Shown: positions 31,940-39,739, counted from the first letter of the stretch. The stretch: 39,739 nucleotides of DNA from Agathobaculum desmolans ATCC 43058 (GCF_000701665.1 NZ_JNJN01000026.1:1-39739), one strand, 5' to 3'. A program made the numbers and translations. The notes: generated from the letters alone by a model not told the origin.

Positions 31940-32024
31940 TTATGCTTTAAGAGCGGAATTACTTCCGTAAGGGGATTGTTTTTTTGGATGACACCCGGCG
32001 AGACTGCACTGCCGCTTGCCCTGC
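31940..32024. other. Short spacer, no feature seen
   Basis: Between copy C and the end of the minus-strand peptidoglycan-binding gene there is no clear gene or site. CGGAATTACTTCCG at 31953-31966 is a small inverted repeat followed by TAAGGGGATTGTTTTTTT. Confidence 0.4.
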
Positions 32025-32573
32025 TCAGCGGTTTTCCAGCAGCCAGAGAAGGGGCGGACGTTCGAACAGGCTGTCGTGCAGATGGACGAGCGCATCCCAT
32101 GTGGCGCGGTCGGTTTCACCTGTCGGGGGCAGCAGAAAAGCTTGCTGTGCTTGCCGCACGGCGCGTGCGGTGTCTGTGTCATACACGCCGGTCAGTGGGA
32201 TCGGGGCGGTATCTGTGAAATGCGGGACGGCAGAGCTGAGCAGCAGCTGCAGGACGAAAACGGCCGGGCCGCGGCTATCTGCCCGCAGTGTGGCATCCGG
32301 CGCGGTGGGGAAAAACGCGGGCGCGGCGGGCGGCAGATCGGCGGCAGCAAGGGCAAGATAGCGGTCGTACAGCAGCGTCCACGTGTCGAGATCCGCTGTG
32401 CCGGTGACGGGCAGCCCGTTTTGCTGCTGGAAGGCGCGCAGTCCGGCGGAAGTTTCCGGGCCGAAGATGCCGTCCGGTATAAGTGGATGCGGATGACCGC
32501 CTGCCTGCTGCACGCGGCGCAGAAAACGCTGCAAATCATAAATGTGCGTGCGGCGCTGGGAATCGGTATACAT
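32025..32573 (-). CDS. Peptidoglycan-binding protein with two PG_binding_1-like domains
   Basis: A 182-residue protein made of two three-helix wall-binding domains. The first has IYDLQRFLRRVQQAGG, LIPDGIFGPETSAGLRAFQQQNGLPVTGTADLDTWTLLY. The second is DSRGPAVFVLQLLL with TGVYDTDTARAVRQAQQAFLLPPTGETDRATWDALV. No signal peptide or catalytic domain is visible. ATG 32573 shares its A with the TGA of the upstream gene (TGATG), so translation is coupled, and GGAGG lies upstream. Context with a SpoIID-like protein suggests a role in spore or sporangial wall assembly; this is inference. Confidence 0.82.
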   Translation of the reverse strand: MYTDSQRRTHIYDLQRFLRRVQQAGGHPHPLIPDGIFGPETSAGLRAFQQQNGLPVTGTADLDTWTLLYDRYLALAAADLPPAAPAFFPTAPDATLRADSRGPAVFVLQLLLSSAVPHFTDTAPIPLTGVYDTDTARAVRQAQQAFLLPPTGETDRATWDALVHLHDSLFERPPLLWLLENR

Positions 32574-34000
32574 CAGGCATTTGCCTCCTCTCCGACCGGA
32601 TAGCCCGGATATTGTCCTTCTGCGGTTTGCGAAGCCCCCAGTACGTTGCGCGCAAGCTGTGCCATGTCCTCCCATGTGAGCGGGCCGATCGCGCCGGTAG
32701 GAGGCAGGCCGGCAAGCGACTGGATGACGGCGGCTGCATCCCGCGTGGCCGGGCCAAAGATACCGTCAACCGTGACAGTTGGTACCTGCGGATAGCCGCG
32801 TGCGATGATATTGATGAGCATTTGTGCCTGACGGACCGCGTCGCCGCGCATCCCTTCCACCAGAAAGATATCCGGCAGGCCGGCAACCTCTTGCAGCCAG
32901 CCCTGTGTGGGCTGGGCGGCCAGTATGGAGCGGTAGGTGGAGACCAGCGCGTTCCAAGTTGTCCGGTCGACTACGCCGGTTTCCGGCAGACCGAGCATCC
33001 GCTGGTAGGCAGCTGCGGCGGCGCGGGTCTGCGGGCCGAAGATACCGTCGATCCCGGCTGCCTGCCAGCGGGGGAGCTGATCGTAATATTCGCCGGCTAC
33101 GGCAAGGAAGTACTGTAAAAGCTGTACGCCCGGCCCGGATGCTCCTTCACGCAGGGTTTCGGGGAACTGACGGGAAATATCCTCCAGCGTCAGCCCCTCG
33201 CTGTCCAGCTCGCTCAAACGTTTGACGGTGTTGAACAGAAATGCAAGCCGGTACCACGTGGCCTTGCCGGCGATGCCATCCGGCGTCAGGTTGAACTGCT
33301 GCTGGAAGGCGCGGACAGCGCGTTCGGTATCCGCATCATAGATGCCGTCGGCGGGATAAATTTTGGGGATCGTGGGAAAGTTGGTGGAAATGCGGTTTAA
33401 GCGGTTCTGGATGGTGCGCACATCTTCGGATACATCTCCCAGCCGGAAAACCGTTCCCGGCCACGAACCGCCTAAGTTGGGGGCGATGGGGGCGTTGCGG
33501 ATGATGTTGATGTCGTTGCCGTAAAACGACCGCACGATTTCCTCGGCGCTTAATCCCTGCTCGGCCAGCGGCACGGTGCCCCACTGGCTCAGCCCGCCCG
33601 GACAGGTGACAGTCGTTCCGTTGCAGTATTGCGCAAACAGCGGCTCGACCGCATTGCCGCGCGTCAGGTAATCATTGAACAGCTCATCTACAAGGGTGGA
33701 AATGTTTTCGAAAATATCCCGCCCGGCCACAAAGGATTGATCGTACCGGGTCGAGTTGGTGATATCGAAATCATAACCCTGTGAGCGGTACCATTCGGTA
33801 AAAACGCGGTTGAGCGCGTAGGAAACCTGCGCGTAAATGTTGGCGCGGATCGCTTCCTCCGGCCAGGTGGGATAGATTTCGGAGGAAGCGACGTTTTTAA
33901 TGTATTCGGCGAACGGCACGGTGATATTCTCAGCGGGCGCATCCGGCGGGCCGAGGTGCACGGTGATGGTTTCCGGGATGACGACCGGACGGTCGGGCAT
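32573..34000 (-). CDS. SpoIID-like protein with three peptidoglycan-binding domains
   Basis: A 475-residue protein. Residues 25-185 resemble the SpoIID/LytB domain: AEYIKNVASSEIYPTWPEEAIRANIYAQVSYAL, TRYDQSFVAG, and GGLSQWGTVPLAEQGLSAEEIVRSFYG; SpoIID cleaves peptidoglycan stem-free glycans during engulfment. Three PG_binding_1 domains follow, each with a D-GIFGP or DGIYDADTERAVRAFQQ signature (about 200-260, 290-350, 385-445). There is no signal peptide, unusual for SpoIID. GAGGAG lies 9 nt before the ATG. It starts 6 bp after the CnaB-like gene and overlaps the next. Catalytic activity of the SpoIID-like part is unproven. Confidence 0.8.
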   Translation of the reverse strand: MPDRPVVIPETITVHLGPPDAPAENITVPFAEYIKNVASSEIYPTWPEEAIRANIYAQVSYALNRVFTEWYRSQGYDFDITNSTRYDQSFVAGRDIFENISTLVDELFNDYLTRGNAVEPLFAQYCNGTTVTCPGGLSQWGTVPLAEQGLSAEEIVRSFYGNDINIIRNAPIAPNLGGSWPGTVFRLGDVSEDVRTIQNRLNRISTNFPTIPKIYPADGIYDADTERAVRAFQQQFNLTPDGIAGKATWYRLAFLFNTVKRLSELDSEGLTLEDISRQFPETLREGASGPGVQLLQYFLAVAGEYYDQLPRWQAAGIDGIFGPQTRAAAAAYQRMLGLPETGVVDRTTWNALVSTYRSILAAQPTQGWLQEVAGLPDIFLVEGMRGDAVRQAQMLINIIARGYPQVPTVTVDGIFGPATRDAAAVIQSLAGLPPTGAIGPLTWEDMAQLARNVLGASQTAEGQYPGYPVGEEANA

Positions 34001-34006
34001 AGGGCT

Positions 34007-34438
34007 TCACTCCTCTCCGGATGGTTCGTTATGGTATAGTGCCTGCGGGCTTTCGGCGGCGGTCAGACCGGGAGATGCGGACGCGCCGGTTTCCCCAAGC
34101 GGGATGAGGGCGACGGGCAGTACGGCCGGGATGCCGGGAAACATGGCGATGTGCAGGGCGGTGCGCGGCAGATAGCCGGGGTGGGTCGCTTCGACTGTGT
34201 AAACGGCGTAGGGCGTGCCGCCGTCCGGCGTCATCGAGTTGGCGCGCGGCGGGGTGGCAAGCGTCAGCGGCGGGGTCATACCGCTCGCGTCGGTGCGCAC
34301 GGCGTAAAGCAGGGTGCGCGCGCCGTCCTGATCCGCCGGTGTGGATACCGTGACGGCGGCATCCGCGAGCGGGAGCGCACCCAGCGCGGTGGTAACAACA
34401 ACACGCAGCACGGCGCTGCCGTCCGTTGTGGCTGGCAT
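34007..34438 (-). CDS. CnaB/carboxypeptidase-regulatory-like domain protein
   Basis: A 143-residue all-beta protein. The segment AVLRVVVTTALGALPLADAAVTVSTP, then TLLYAVRTDASGMTPPLTLATPP and YTVEATHPGYLPRTALHIAMFPGIPAVLPVALIPL, has the layout of prealbumin-like CnaB or carboxypeptidase-regulatory domains. It is first in a three-gene operon with the SpoIID-like and peptidoglycan-binding genes, a combination I recall from other Clostridia. ATG 34438 has AAGGAGG 8 nt upstream. No signal peptide. Function unknown; a structural part of a wall or spore-coat complex is possible. Confidence 0.72.
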   Translation of the reverse strand: MPATTDGSAVLRVVVTTALGALPLADAAVTVSTPADQDGARTLLYAVRTDASGMTPPLTLATPPRANSMTPDGGTPYAVYTVEATHPGYLPRTALHIAMFPGIPAVLPVALIPLGETGASASPGLTAAESPQALYHNEPSGEE

Positions 34439-34451
34439 AAGCAAGGCCTCC

Positions 34452-34480
34452 TTGTCAAACAGAGCGGGATATATTATAAT
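34452..34480 (+). promoter_or_regulatory. Promoter of the UPF0303 gene
   Basis: TTGTCA (34452-34457), 17 bp, TATAAT (34475-34480), in the gap shared with the divergent CnaB-like operon. Confidence 0.65.
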
Positions 34481-34523
34481 AAATAATAAAAGCAGAATAC
34501 AGGTGAAAGGCAGGTATCACAGC

Positions 34524-34994
34524 ATGCAGGAACAACAAAACTTGCTGTCCCGCTGCGAGGCAGAGGAACAGGCGCTTCAATTCACACAGTTTTCCCGTGC
34601 AGATGCGCTGGCGCTTGGTCTTAAGCTGCACGAAAATGCAAAAAAACAGCCGATCCCGGTGGCGGTGGAGATCACGGTCAACGGGCTGGTCGTGTTCCGT
34701 TATTTTCCGGACGGCGCGCTGCCGGACAGTGAACTGTGGCTCGCCCGCAAGCGCAACACGGTTGAGCTGATGGAAATGTCCTCGCTGCATTTTCTCGCAT
34801 GGCTGGAAGCAAATGGTGAAACGGTAGAGGGAAGAAAGCTCGAGCCCAATGACTATGCGGCGGGCGGCGGCGGTTTTCCGATCCGTCTGCGCGGCACGGG
34901 CGTGATCGGCTCGGTCTGCGTTTCCGGCTTGCCGGATCATCAGGAGGATCACCGGCTGGTGGTCGATACCCTGCGCGAATGGATCGGCGGGTAA
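34524..34994 (+). CDS. UPF0303 / HbpS-like heme-degrading domain protein
   Basis: A 156-residue protein of the UPF0303 group in the GlcG/HbpS-like superfamily. Features are DALALGLKLHENAKKQPIPVAVEITVNGLVVFRYF, LARKRNTVELMEMSSLH, and GGGFPIRLRGTGVIGSVCVSGLPDHQEDHRLVVDTLREW. Some members bind or break down heme or act as small-molecule sensors; the role here is unknown. ATG 34524 has CAGG about 9 nt upstream; an in-frame extension upstream crosses the promoter and is rejected. It is a single gene followed by the hairpin element B. Confidence 0.82.
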   Translation: MQEQQNLLSRCEAEEQALQFTQFSRADALALGLKLHENAKKQPIPVAVEITVNGLVVFRYFPDGALPDSELWLARKRNTVELMEMSSLHFLAWLEANGETVEGRKLEPNDYAAGGGGFPIRLRGTGVIGSVCVSGLPDHQEDHRLVVDTLREWIGG

Positions 34995-35055
34995 CACGCG
35001 CTGCGGGATACCGTATTTTTTGATCGGTTTTTGTGTCACGCACTTGTTTTGTACA

Positions 35056-35083
35056 TCGGACCGCCGCAGTGATGCGGCGGTCT
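35056..35083 (+). repeat. Terminator-stem duplication, copy 1 (left flank of element B)
   Basis: TCGGACCGCC...GGCGGTCT, 28 nt, with GACCGCCGCA/TGCGGCGGTC arms and GTGA loop. The same 28 nt recur exactly at 35301-35328. This copy is followed by CGCG, so it has lost, or never had, a T-tract. Confidence 0.8.
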
Positions 35084-35300
35084 CGCGTTGTCCAAAAAGC
35101 TTCTTACCAACGCATATCGGCAACCCACGCGGTAGCGCGCATAAAACCGCATTTGCAACGCAAATGCATAAAAAGTCAGGACATGCGCCTGATTTTTTAT
35201 ACGCTGAAAGAGAAAAAGTTTCTATACAGGAACTTTTTGTCGTCTGTGTTTGGCGAAGTCCAAACACAGATTGTCGGAAAAACGAAGTTTTTCGACAGTT
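35084..35300 (+). repeat. Hairpin-array intergenic element, copy B
   Basis: A 217-bp non-coding unit. In order it has TTGTCCAAAAAG near the left end, ACGCGGTAGCGCGCAT, GCATTTGC-AAC-GCAAATGC (35149-35167) and ATAAAAAGTCAGG/CCTGATTTTTTAT (35168-35200). Then come AAAAAGTTTC/GGAACTTTTT (35213-35238), CTGTGTTTGG/CCAAACACAG (35244-35269), and the end hairpin TTGTCGGAAAAAC-GAA-GTTTTTCGACAG (35271-35298). The end hairpin and first three modules align with copy A, while the central right stems differ in sequence but keep pairing. It is flanked by an exact 28-nt direct repeat. Confidence 0.75.
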
Positions 35301-35332
35301 TCGGACCGCCGCAGTGATGCGGCGGTCTTTTG
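35301..35332 (+). terminator. Terminator hairpin, copy 2 (right flank of element B)
   Basis: Exact copy of the 28 nt at 35056 but followed by TTTTG, so this is the working plus-strand terminator for the UPF0303 gene. It lies 17 bp before the end of asnB. Confidence 0.75.
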
Positions 35333-35348
35333 CTGCCTGCTGCTGCGC

Positions 35349-37178
35349 TCAGACCAGCTGCACCTTATAATGGCGGAACCAGTGGTCGAGCTGGATGATA
35401 TAGGCAAAGATTTGCGGGGTGCGCATCAACTGGCCGTACCATGGCTCGGTCAGGCTTTCGGGCTGCGCCATCAGGGATTCAACAGCGGTGCGGCTAAATA
35501 ATTGTGCCGCCGGAGAGTCGCTGTCGGCAAAAATACGGCGCACGTAATCCGCGCATAACTGGGTGTAGACCGGGTGGAAGGTTTTCGGATAGGGGCTCTT
35601 TTTGCGCCGGACGATTTCTTCGGGCAGTTCGTGTTCGAACGCTTTGCGCACAATGCCTTTTTCGCGGCCGTCGAGCGCCTTGAACGCCCACGGCATATTG
35701 TAGGCATACTCGACGATGCGGTGGTCGCAGAAGGGAACACGCACCTCGAGCCCGGAATACATGCTCATACGGTCCTTGCGGTCGAGCAGGGTCGCCATAA
35801 ACCAGTCGAGGTTCAAAACAAACATTTCCCGCATACGGGCGTCCCGGCGGCTGTCCGTGGACAGCTTGGGTGCGCGGCGGCAGGTGGAGAGATAGTGCTC
35901 GCGCACAAATTCTTCGCCGTTTTGGATCAGGCCGGGGGAAAGCAGGCCGAGTCGCAGCCCGATGGACCGCGACCACGGGAAGGTGTCCTCGAACAGGATC
36001 TCCTCCCGATGATACCAAGGATAGCCGCCGAACAGCTCATCAGCACATTCGCCGGACAGGCATACGGTCGTGCCGCTTTGCTTGACGGCGGCGCAAAACA
36101 GCAGCAGGGAGGAGTCTACGTCTGCCATGCCGGGCAGGCCGCGCGCCTCAGCGGCGGGCAGCAGGGCGGCACACAGGGATGCCGGTTCGATCACTACATT
36201 ATGGTGGATGGTGTGCAGGGTATCGGCCATGAGTTGAATATACTGATTGTCACTATTTGGCTGAAAATTACTTTTCGTAAAATACTTGTCGTTATCCTGA
36301 TAATCCACTGACCAAGTGTGCAGCGATTCTCCGCGTGCGGCGCAGTGCTGTGCGGTCAGCATGGAAAGGATGGAGGAATCCAGTCCGCCGGAGAGGAAAC
36401 AGGCCAGCGGCACATCTGAGACAAGCTGGCGCGCGGCGGCGTCGCAGATCAGCTCGTGGGTGTGCGCGATGGTTGTTTCAAGGTCGTCCGGGTGCTCATG
36501 CGCTTCGAGCTGCCAGTAGATGTGGTCGGCATAGGCTTCAGGCGTCAGCACGGCATAGTGTCCGGGCAGCAGAGAGCGGATCTGGCGGAAAATACCGTAT
36601 GCAGGCGGTCGGGCAGGACCGAGCAGCAGCAGGGCGCGCAGGCCATCCTCATCCACTTCGGGCTGCACCGCAGGATGGCAGAGCACGGTGTCGATCGTCG
36701 AACCGAATGCCAGTCCGTCCGCGGTATGCGCATAAAACAGCGGTTTGACCCCCAAACGGTCGCGGCATAGGATCAGCCGCCGTTCGGCCTGCTGCCAGAT
36801 GGCAAATGCAAAAATACCGTTCAGGCGGGAGAACGCATCCGTACCCCATTCCAGAAAGGCATGCAGCAGCACTTCGGTATCCGAATGACCACGGAAGACA
36901 TGCCCGTGTGCAGTAAGCGTTTGGCGCAGTTCGGGTGTATTATATAACTCTCCGTTATAAATTAGTATAGTATTGCCATCCGGCGAATACATGGGCTGTG
37001 CGCCGCCGGCCGGGTCGATCACGATCAGGCGGCGGTGGACGAGCAGCGCATCCGCGCTGCAAAATTCCCCTTCGGCATCCGGGCCGCGTGGGGCAAGGGT
37101 GCGCCGCATGGCGGCGGCAACCGGTTGGTATTGATGCGTATCGTTGGCATAGTCGATCAGACCGCCGATTCCACACAT
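35349..37178 (-). CDS. asnB: Asparagine synthase (glutamine-hydrolysing)
   Basis: A 609-residue enzyme making asparagine from aspartate, glutamine and ATP. The N-terminal class II glutaminase begins MCGIGGLIDYAN, leaving Cys as the nucleophile, with RRLIVIDPAGGAQPM and YNGELYN. The synthetase domain has the PP-loop FLSGGLDSSIL near residue 250 and CLSGECADELFGGYPWY near 380. AGGAGG lies 8 nt before ATG 37178. Length suits the longer Firmicute AsnB type. Single gene; a possible promoter lies at 37281-37308. Confidence 0.93.
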   Translation of the reverse strand: MCGIGGLIDYANDTHQYQPVAAAMRRTLAPRGPDAEGEFCSADALLVHRRLIVIDPAGGAQPMYSPDGNTILIYNGELYNTPELRQTLTAHGHVFRGHSDTEVLLHAFLEWGTDAFSRLNGIFAFAIWQQAERRLILCRDRLGVKPLFYAHTADGLAFGSTIDTVLCHPAVQPEVDEDGLRALLLLGPARPPAYGIFRQIRSLLPGHYAVLTPEAYADHIYWQLEAHEHPDDLETTIAHTHELICDAAARQLVSDVPLACFLSGGLDSSILSMLTAQHCAARGESLHTWSVDYQDNDKYFTKSNFQPNSDNQYIQLMADTLHTIHHNVVIEPASLCAALLPAAEARGLPGMADVDSSLLLFCAAVKQSGTTVCLSGECADELFGGYPWYHREEILFEDTFPWSRSIGLRLGLLSPGLIQNGEEFVREHYLSTCRRAPKLSTDSRRDARMREMFVLNLDWFMATLLDRKDRMSMYSGLEVRVPFCDHRIVEYAYNMPWAFKALDGREKGIVRKAFEHELPEEIVRRKKSPYPKTFHPVYTQLCADYVRRIFADSDSPAAQLFSRTAVESLMAQPESLTEPWYGQLMRTPQIFAYIIQLDHWFRHYKVQLV

Positions 37179-37280
37179 AGTCGGTTCCTCCTTTTGTCAG
37201 TCGGCTTTCTCTCTGTTGTATGCGGCGAAAGGGGCAGGTATGTGCGGCAAAAAACGGTAATTTTCGAATGAATTGGGCAG

Positions 37281-37308
37281 ATTATACAAATAGGAGTGTA
37301 AAGTCAGG
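37281..37308 (-). promoter_or_regulatory. Possible promoter of asnB
   Basis: On the minus strand a weak CCTGAC (37303-37308) is followed after 16 bp by TATAAT (37281-37286), leaving a leader of about 95 nt. The -10 box is good, the -35 is not. Confidence 0.4.
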
Positions 37309-37386
37309 ATTTCACCCGGTGTAAATGAACGGAAAAAGAGACAGAAAAATTGTCCGAAATTATTCCATCAAAAGTCTGTTAAATCC

Positions 37387-37414
37387 TTGACATATCTTTG
37401 ACAGACAGTATAAT
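37387..37414 (+). promoter_or_regulatory. Promoter of the bcd-etfBA operon
   Basis: TTGACA (37387-37392), 16 bp, TATAAT (37409-37414). A second TTGACA sits within the spacer. The leader of about 110 nt is GC-rich with small inverted repeats (for example TGTG...CACA near 37482-37501); I see no named riboswitch. The rest of 37179-37531 holds no gene. Confidence 0.75.
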
Positions 37415-37531
37415 ATAGATAGACATGCTCCAAAGTAGGGTATCGGCTCAAGGCGCGGCGCGCGGAGCCCATAGGCACCGGCGCTGTGTTTTTTGTGCAC
37501 ACCCGCGAATATTTTTTGGGAGGTATATGGC

Positions 37532-38683
37532 ATGGATTTTAGGCTTACAAAAGAAGAAGCACTGTTCCAGAAGATGTGCCGCGAGTTCGCGCTCAATGAA
37601 GTAGAGCCGCTTGCAGCAGAGATCGACGAGCAGGAGCGCTATCCGGAAGAGACTGTACAGAAGCTGATGAAGTACGGCCTGATGGGCATTCAGTTCCCGA
37701 AGGAAGTCGGCGGCTCCGGCGGCAACTACGTCATGTACTCGATCGCGATCGAGGAAATGAGCAAGGTTTGCGGCACCACCGGCGGCATCATGTCCGCTCA
37801 CGGCACGCTGGGCGCGTGGCCGATTTACCACTTCGGCACCCCCGAGCAGAAGGAAAAGTGGCTTCGCCCGCTGATCGAGCCCAAGGAAGGCGCAAAGATC
37901 GGCGCGTTCGGCCTGACCGAGCCTAACGCGGGCACGGACTCCGCTGCACAGCAGACCGTTGCTGTTAAGCAGGAGGACGGCTCTTACATCCTGAACGGCA
38001 CCAAGGTGTTCATCACCGGCGGCGGCCGTGCGGATACTTATGTTATTTTCGCGATGACCGATAAGTCCAAGGGCAACAAGGGCATTTCTGCCTTCATCGT
38101 TGACAAGGATGACCCGGGCTTCTCGATCGGCAAGATCGAGCACAAGATGGGCATTCGCGGCTCCCAGACCTCTGAGCTGATCTTTGAGGACGTTCATCTG
38201 CCGGCAGACCGTCTGCTGGGCAAGGAGAACGGCGGCTTCAAGATCGCAATGATGACGCTGGACGGCGGGCGTATCGGTATCGCTTCTCAGGCGCTCGGTA
38301 TTGCGCAGGGCGCGCTGGACAAGGCTGTTCAGTACATGAAGGAGCGCGCACAGTTCGGCAAGACGCTGGACAAGTTCCAGGGCCTGCAGTGGATGGTTGC
38401 CGATATGCACACCCAGATCGAGGCTGCCCGTCTGCTGGTCCGCCGTGCGGCGTTCAACCACGATGTCGGCCTGCCGTTCACCAAGGAAGCCGCTATGGCC
38501 AAGCTGTACGCTTCCGAGGTCGCTATGGACGTTACCACCAAGTGCGTACAGATCTACGGCGGCTACGGCTACATCCGTGAGTACCCGATGGAGCGCATGA
38601 TGCGCGACGCCAAGATCACCGAGATCTACGAAGGCACTTCTCAGGTTCAGAGAATGGTCATCGCCGGTCAGGTACTGCGCTAA
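37532..38683 (+). CDS. bcd: Butyryl-CoA dehydrogenase (short-chain acyl-CoA dehydrogenase)
   Basis: A 383-residue FAD enzyme reducing crotonyl-CoA to butyryl-CoA in the butyrate pathway. Signatures are GAFGLTEPNAGTDSAAQQT near residue 128, FITGGGRADTYVIFAMT, and the C-terminal catalytic base Glu in ITEIYEGTSQVQR near 368. ATG 37532 has GGGAGG 8 nt upstream; the frame is open further upstream but without a site. Followed by etfB at 22 bp and etfA, which form with Bcd the electron-bifurcating complex that reduces ferredoxin in Clostridia. Codon use is strongly biased, suggesting high expression. Confidence 0.94.
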   Translation: MDFRLTKEEALFQKMCREFALNEVEPLAAEIDEQERYPEETVQKLMKYGLMGIQFPKEVGGSGGNYVMYSIAIEEMSKVCGTTGGIMSAHGTLGAWPIYHFGTPEQKEKWLRPLIEPKEGAKIGAFGLTEPNAGTDSAAQQTVAVKQEDGSYILNGTKVFITGGGRADTYVIFAMTDKSKGNKGISAFIVDKDDPGFSIGKIEHKMGIRGSQTSELIFEDVHLPADRLLGKENGGFKIAMMTLDGGRIGIASQALGIAQGALDKAVQYMKERAQFGKTLDKFQGLQWMVADMHTQIEAARLLVRRAAFNHDVGLPFTKEAAMAKLYASEVAMDVTTKCVQIYGGYGYIREYPMERMMRDAKITEIYEGTSQVQRMVIAGQVLR

Positions 38684-38705
38684 GGAAAAGGAGGACAACT
38701 GAACT

Positions 38706-39506
38706 ATGAAAGCAATCGTTTGTGTAAAGCAGGTTCCGGATACCTCCGGCAAGGTAGCAGTCAATCCCGACGGCACCCTGAACCGTGCTTCTATGGAAAC
38801 CATCACCAACCCCGATGACCTGAACGCGGTTGAGGCTGCTCTGCAGCTGAAGGATGCAACCGGCTGCAAGGTCGTTGTAATCACCATGGGTCCCCCGCCG
38901 GCAGAAGGCATGCTGCGTGAGCTGCTTGCCCGCGGCGCGGACGAGGCCGTACTGGTTTCCGCCCGTGAGTTCGGCGGTTCGGATACCTTCGCTACCTCCC
39001 AGATCCTCGCGGCTGCCGTAAACAAGGTCGGCCTTGAGGAGGGCGACATCGTATTCTGCGGCCGTCAGGCGATCGACGGCGACACCGCACAGGTCGGTTC
39101 GCAGATCGCGGAGAAGCTGCACATCCCGCAGATCTCCTACGCGGCAGACATTAAGGTAGAGGGCAACACCGTTACCGTAAAGCGTATGCTCGAGGACGGC
39201 TATATGACCATCCAGGCCAAGACCCCCTGCCTGCTGACCTGCATCAAGGAGCTGAACACCCCGCGTTACATGTCTCTGAGCGAGATCATGGACTGCTACT
39301 CCAAGCCGGTCGAAGTATATGACTACAACACCCTCAAGGACGATCCGCTGATCGATCCCACCACCATCGGCCTGAAGGGTTCTCCCACCAACATCTTCAA
39401 GAGCTTCACCCCCCCGCAGAAGGGTCAGGGCAAGATGCTCGAGGGCGCGGATAAGGCGACGGCTGAGACTCTCGCTGCCGAGCTGCTGAAGAAGCACATT
39501 ATCTAA
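38706..39506 (+). CDS. etfB: Electron transfer flavoprotein beta subunit
   Basis: A 266-residue Etf subunit (family length about 260) that passes electrons to and from Bcd and, in clostridial complexes, takes part in bifurcation from NADH. Signatures are MKAIVCVKQVPDTSGKVAV, NPDDLNAVEAALQLKD, VVVITMGPPPAEGMLRELLARGADEAVLV and the nucleotide-binding CGRQAIDGDTAQVGSQIAE near residue 118. GGAGG lies 11 nt before the ATG. It lies between bcd and etfA in the usual order. Confidence 0.94.
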   Translation: MKAIVCVKQVPDTSGKVAVNPDGTLNRASMETITNPDDLNAVEAALQLKDATGCKVVVITMGPPPAEGMLRELLARGADEAVLVSAREFGGSDTFATSQILAAAVNKVGLEEGDIVFCGRQAIDGDTAQVGSQIAEKLHIPQISYAADIKVEGNTVTVKRMLEDGYMTIQAKTPCLLTCIKELNTPRYMSLSEIMDCYSKPVEVYDYNTLKDDPLIDPTTIGLKGSPTNIFKSFTPPQKGQGKMLEGADKATAETLAAELLKKHII

Positions 39507-39524
39507 TCGAAAGGAGAAACTATA

Positions 39525-39739
39525 ATGGCTGATTTCAATAACACGAACCTCGCCGATTTCAGCGGCGTATGGGTATTCTGTGAGCAGCGTCAGGGCAAGC
39601 TGCAGCCGACCGTGCTGGAGCTGATCAGCGAAGCGCGCAAGCTCGCGGACGATATGGGCACCGAGGTATGCGGCCTGCTGCTGGGCGGCAAGGGCGTAGG
39701 CGACGCGATGGCGAAGGAGCTGGGCGCGTACGGTGCGGA
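39525..39739 (+). CDS. etfA: Electron transfer flavoprotein alpha subunit (5' end only)
   Basis: The first 71 codons of etfA, cut by the right edge. After a short lead (MADFNNTNLADFSG) comes VWVFCEQRQGKLQPTVLELISEARKLADDM and VCGLLLGGKGVGD, the N-terminal Etf alpha fold. AAGGAG precedes the ATG, 18 bp after etfB. Domain II with the FAD site is outside the window. Confidence 0.92.
   Translation, partial: MADFNNTNLADFSGVWVFCEQRQGKLQPTVLELISEARKLADDMGTEVCGLLLGGKGVGDAMAKELGAYGA

Noticed and set aside
37448-39049. 533-residue minus-strand frame opposite bcd and etfB
   Set aside because: Shadow of strongly codon-biased genes, Ser/Arg/Leu-rich without domains.

Overview
The window looks like a chromosomal segment of an anaerobic, butyrate-forming gut Firmicute (class Clostridia). 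A Butyricicoccus/Agathobaculum-like member of the Oscillospirales is my best guess, inferred from gene content only. Supporting genes are pyruvate formate-lyase with its activase, a butyryl-CoA dehydrogenase followed by etfB and etfA, SpoIID-like and peptidoglycan-binding proteins, and a cobalamin riboswitch operon. Gram-positive style Shine-Dalgarno sites and 16-17 bp spaced promoters occur throughout.

Two compartments are obvious. Positions 1 to about 10583 are AT-rich accessory DNA. They hold the 5' end of an IS3-family element running off the left edge (1-297), a primase-helicase replication-type protein, a divergent XRE regulator, and an outward-facing cargo operon (two-TM protein, zinc-ribbon/TPR/RCC1-like membrane protein, two lipoproteins, one EF-hand protein). 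A small serine recombinase and a SEFIR-domain protein, a candidate anti-phage effector, complete the region. It ends inside the last codons of a glyceraldehyde-3-phosphate dehydrogenase gene: only about 66 bp of the gap 3' end remain at 10584-10649, which looks like one end (att-like junction) of an integrated element.

From 10650 on the DNA is GC-rich core chromosome. The minus strand carries greA and a MATE exporter with a leader terminator. Upstream is a cobalamin-riboswitch operon: exported CbiK-like chelatase, NEAT-like lipoprotein, and FecB/FecC/FecE-type ABC importer. Next come pflA and pflB, the latter with a structured leader resembling part of the pfl/ZTP riboswitch. The plus strand then carries phosphofructokinase, MerR/TipAS regulator, phosphoglucomutase, a secreted YD-like protein and cutC, with tRNA-Leu(UAA) on the minus strand. 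A divergent pair, cysE (minus) and a UDP-sugar dehydrogenase (plus), is followed by a PrsA-like foldase. A three-gene minus operon of SpoIID/peptidoglycan-binding/CnaB-like proteins, a UPF0303 protein, asnB, and bcd-etfB-etfA (cut by the right edge) complete the window. Most large antisense ORFs in this half are shadows caused by high GC.

The most unusual structure is a family of small intergenic hairpin-array elements. Copy A (10699-10935) and copy B (35084-35300) share ends and the same order of stem-loops in their left half, but many stems differ in sequence while staying complementary. Each is flanked by a direct duplication of a different host terminator hairpin (27 and 28 nt). A shorter, inverted third copy (about 31811-31916) lies after the prsA-like gene. 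This looks like a terminator-associated mobile or structured-RNA element that I cannot match to a named family.
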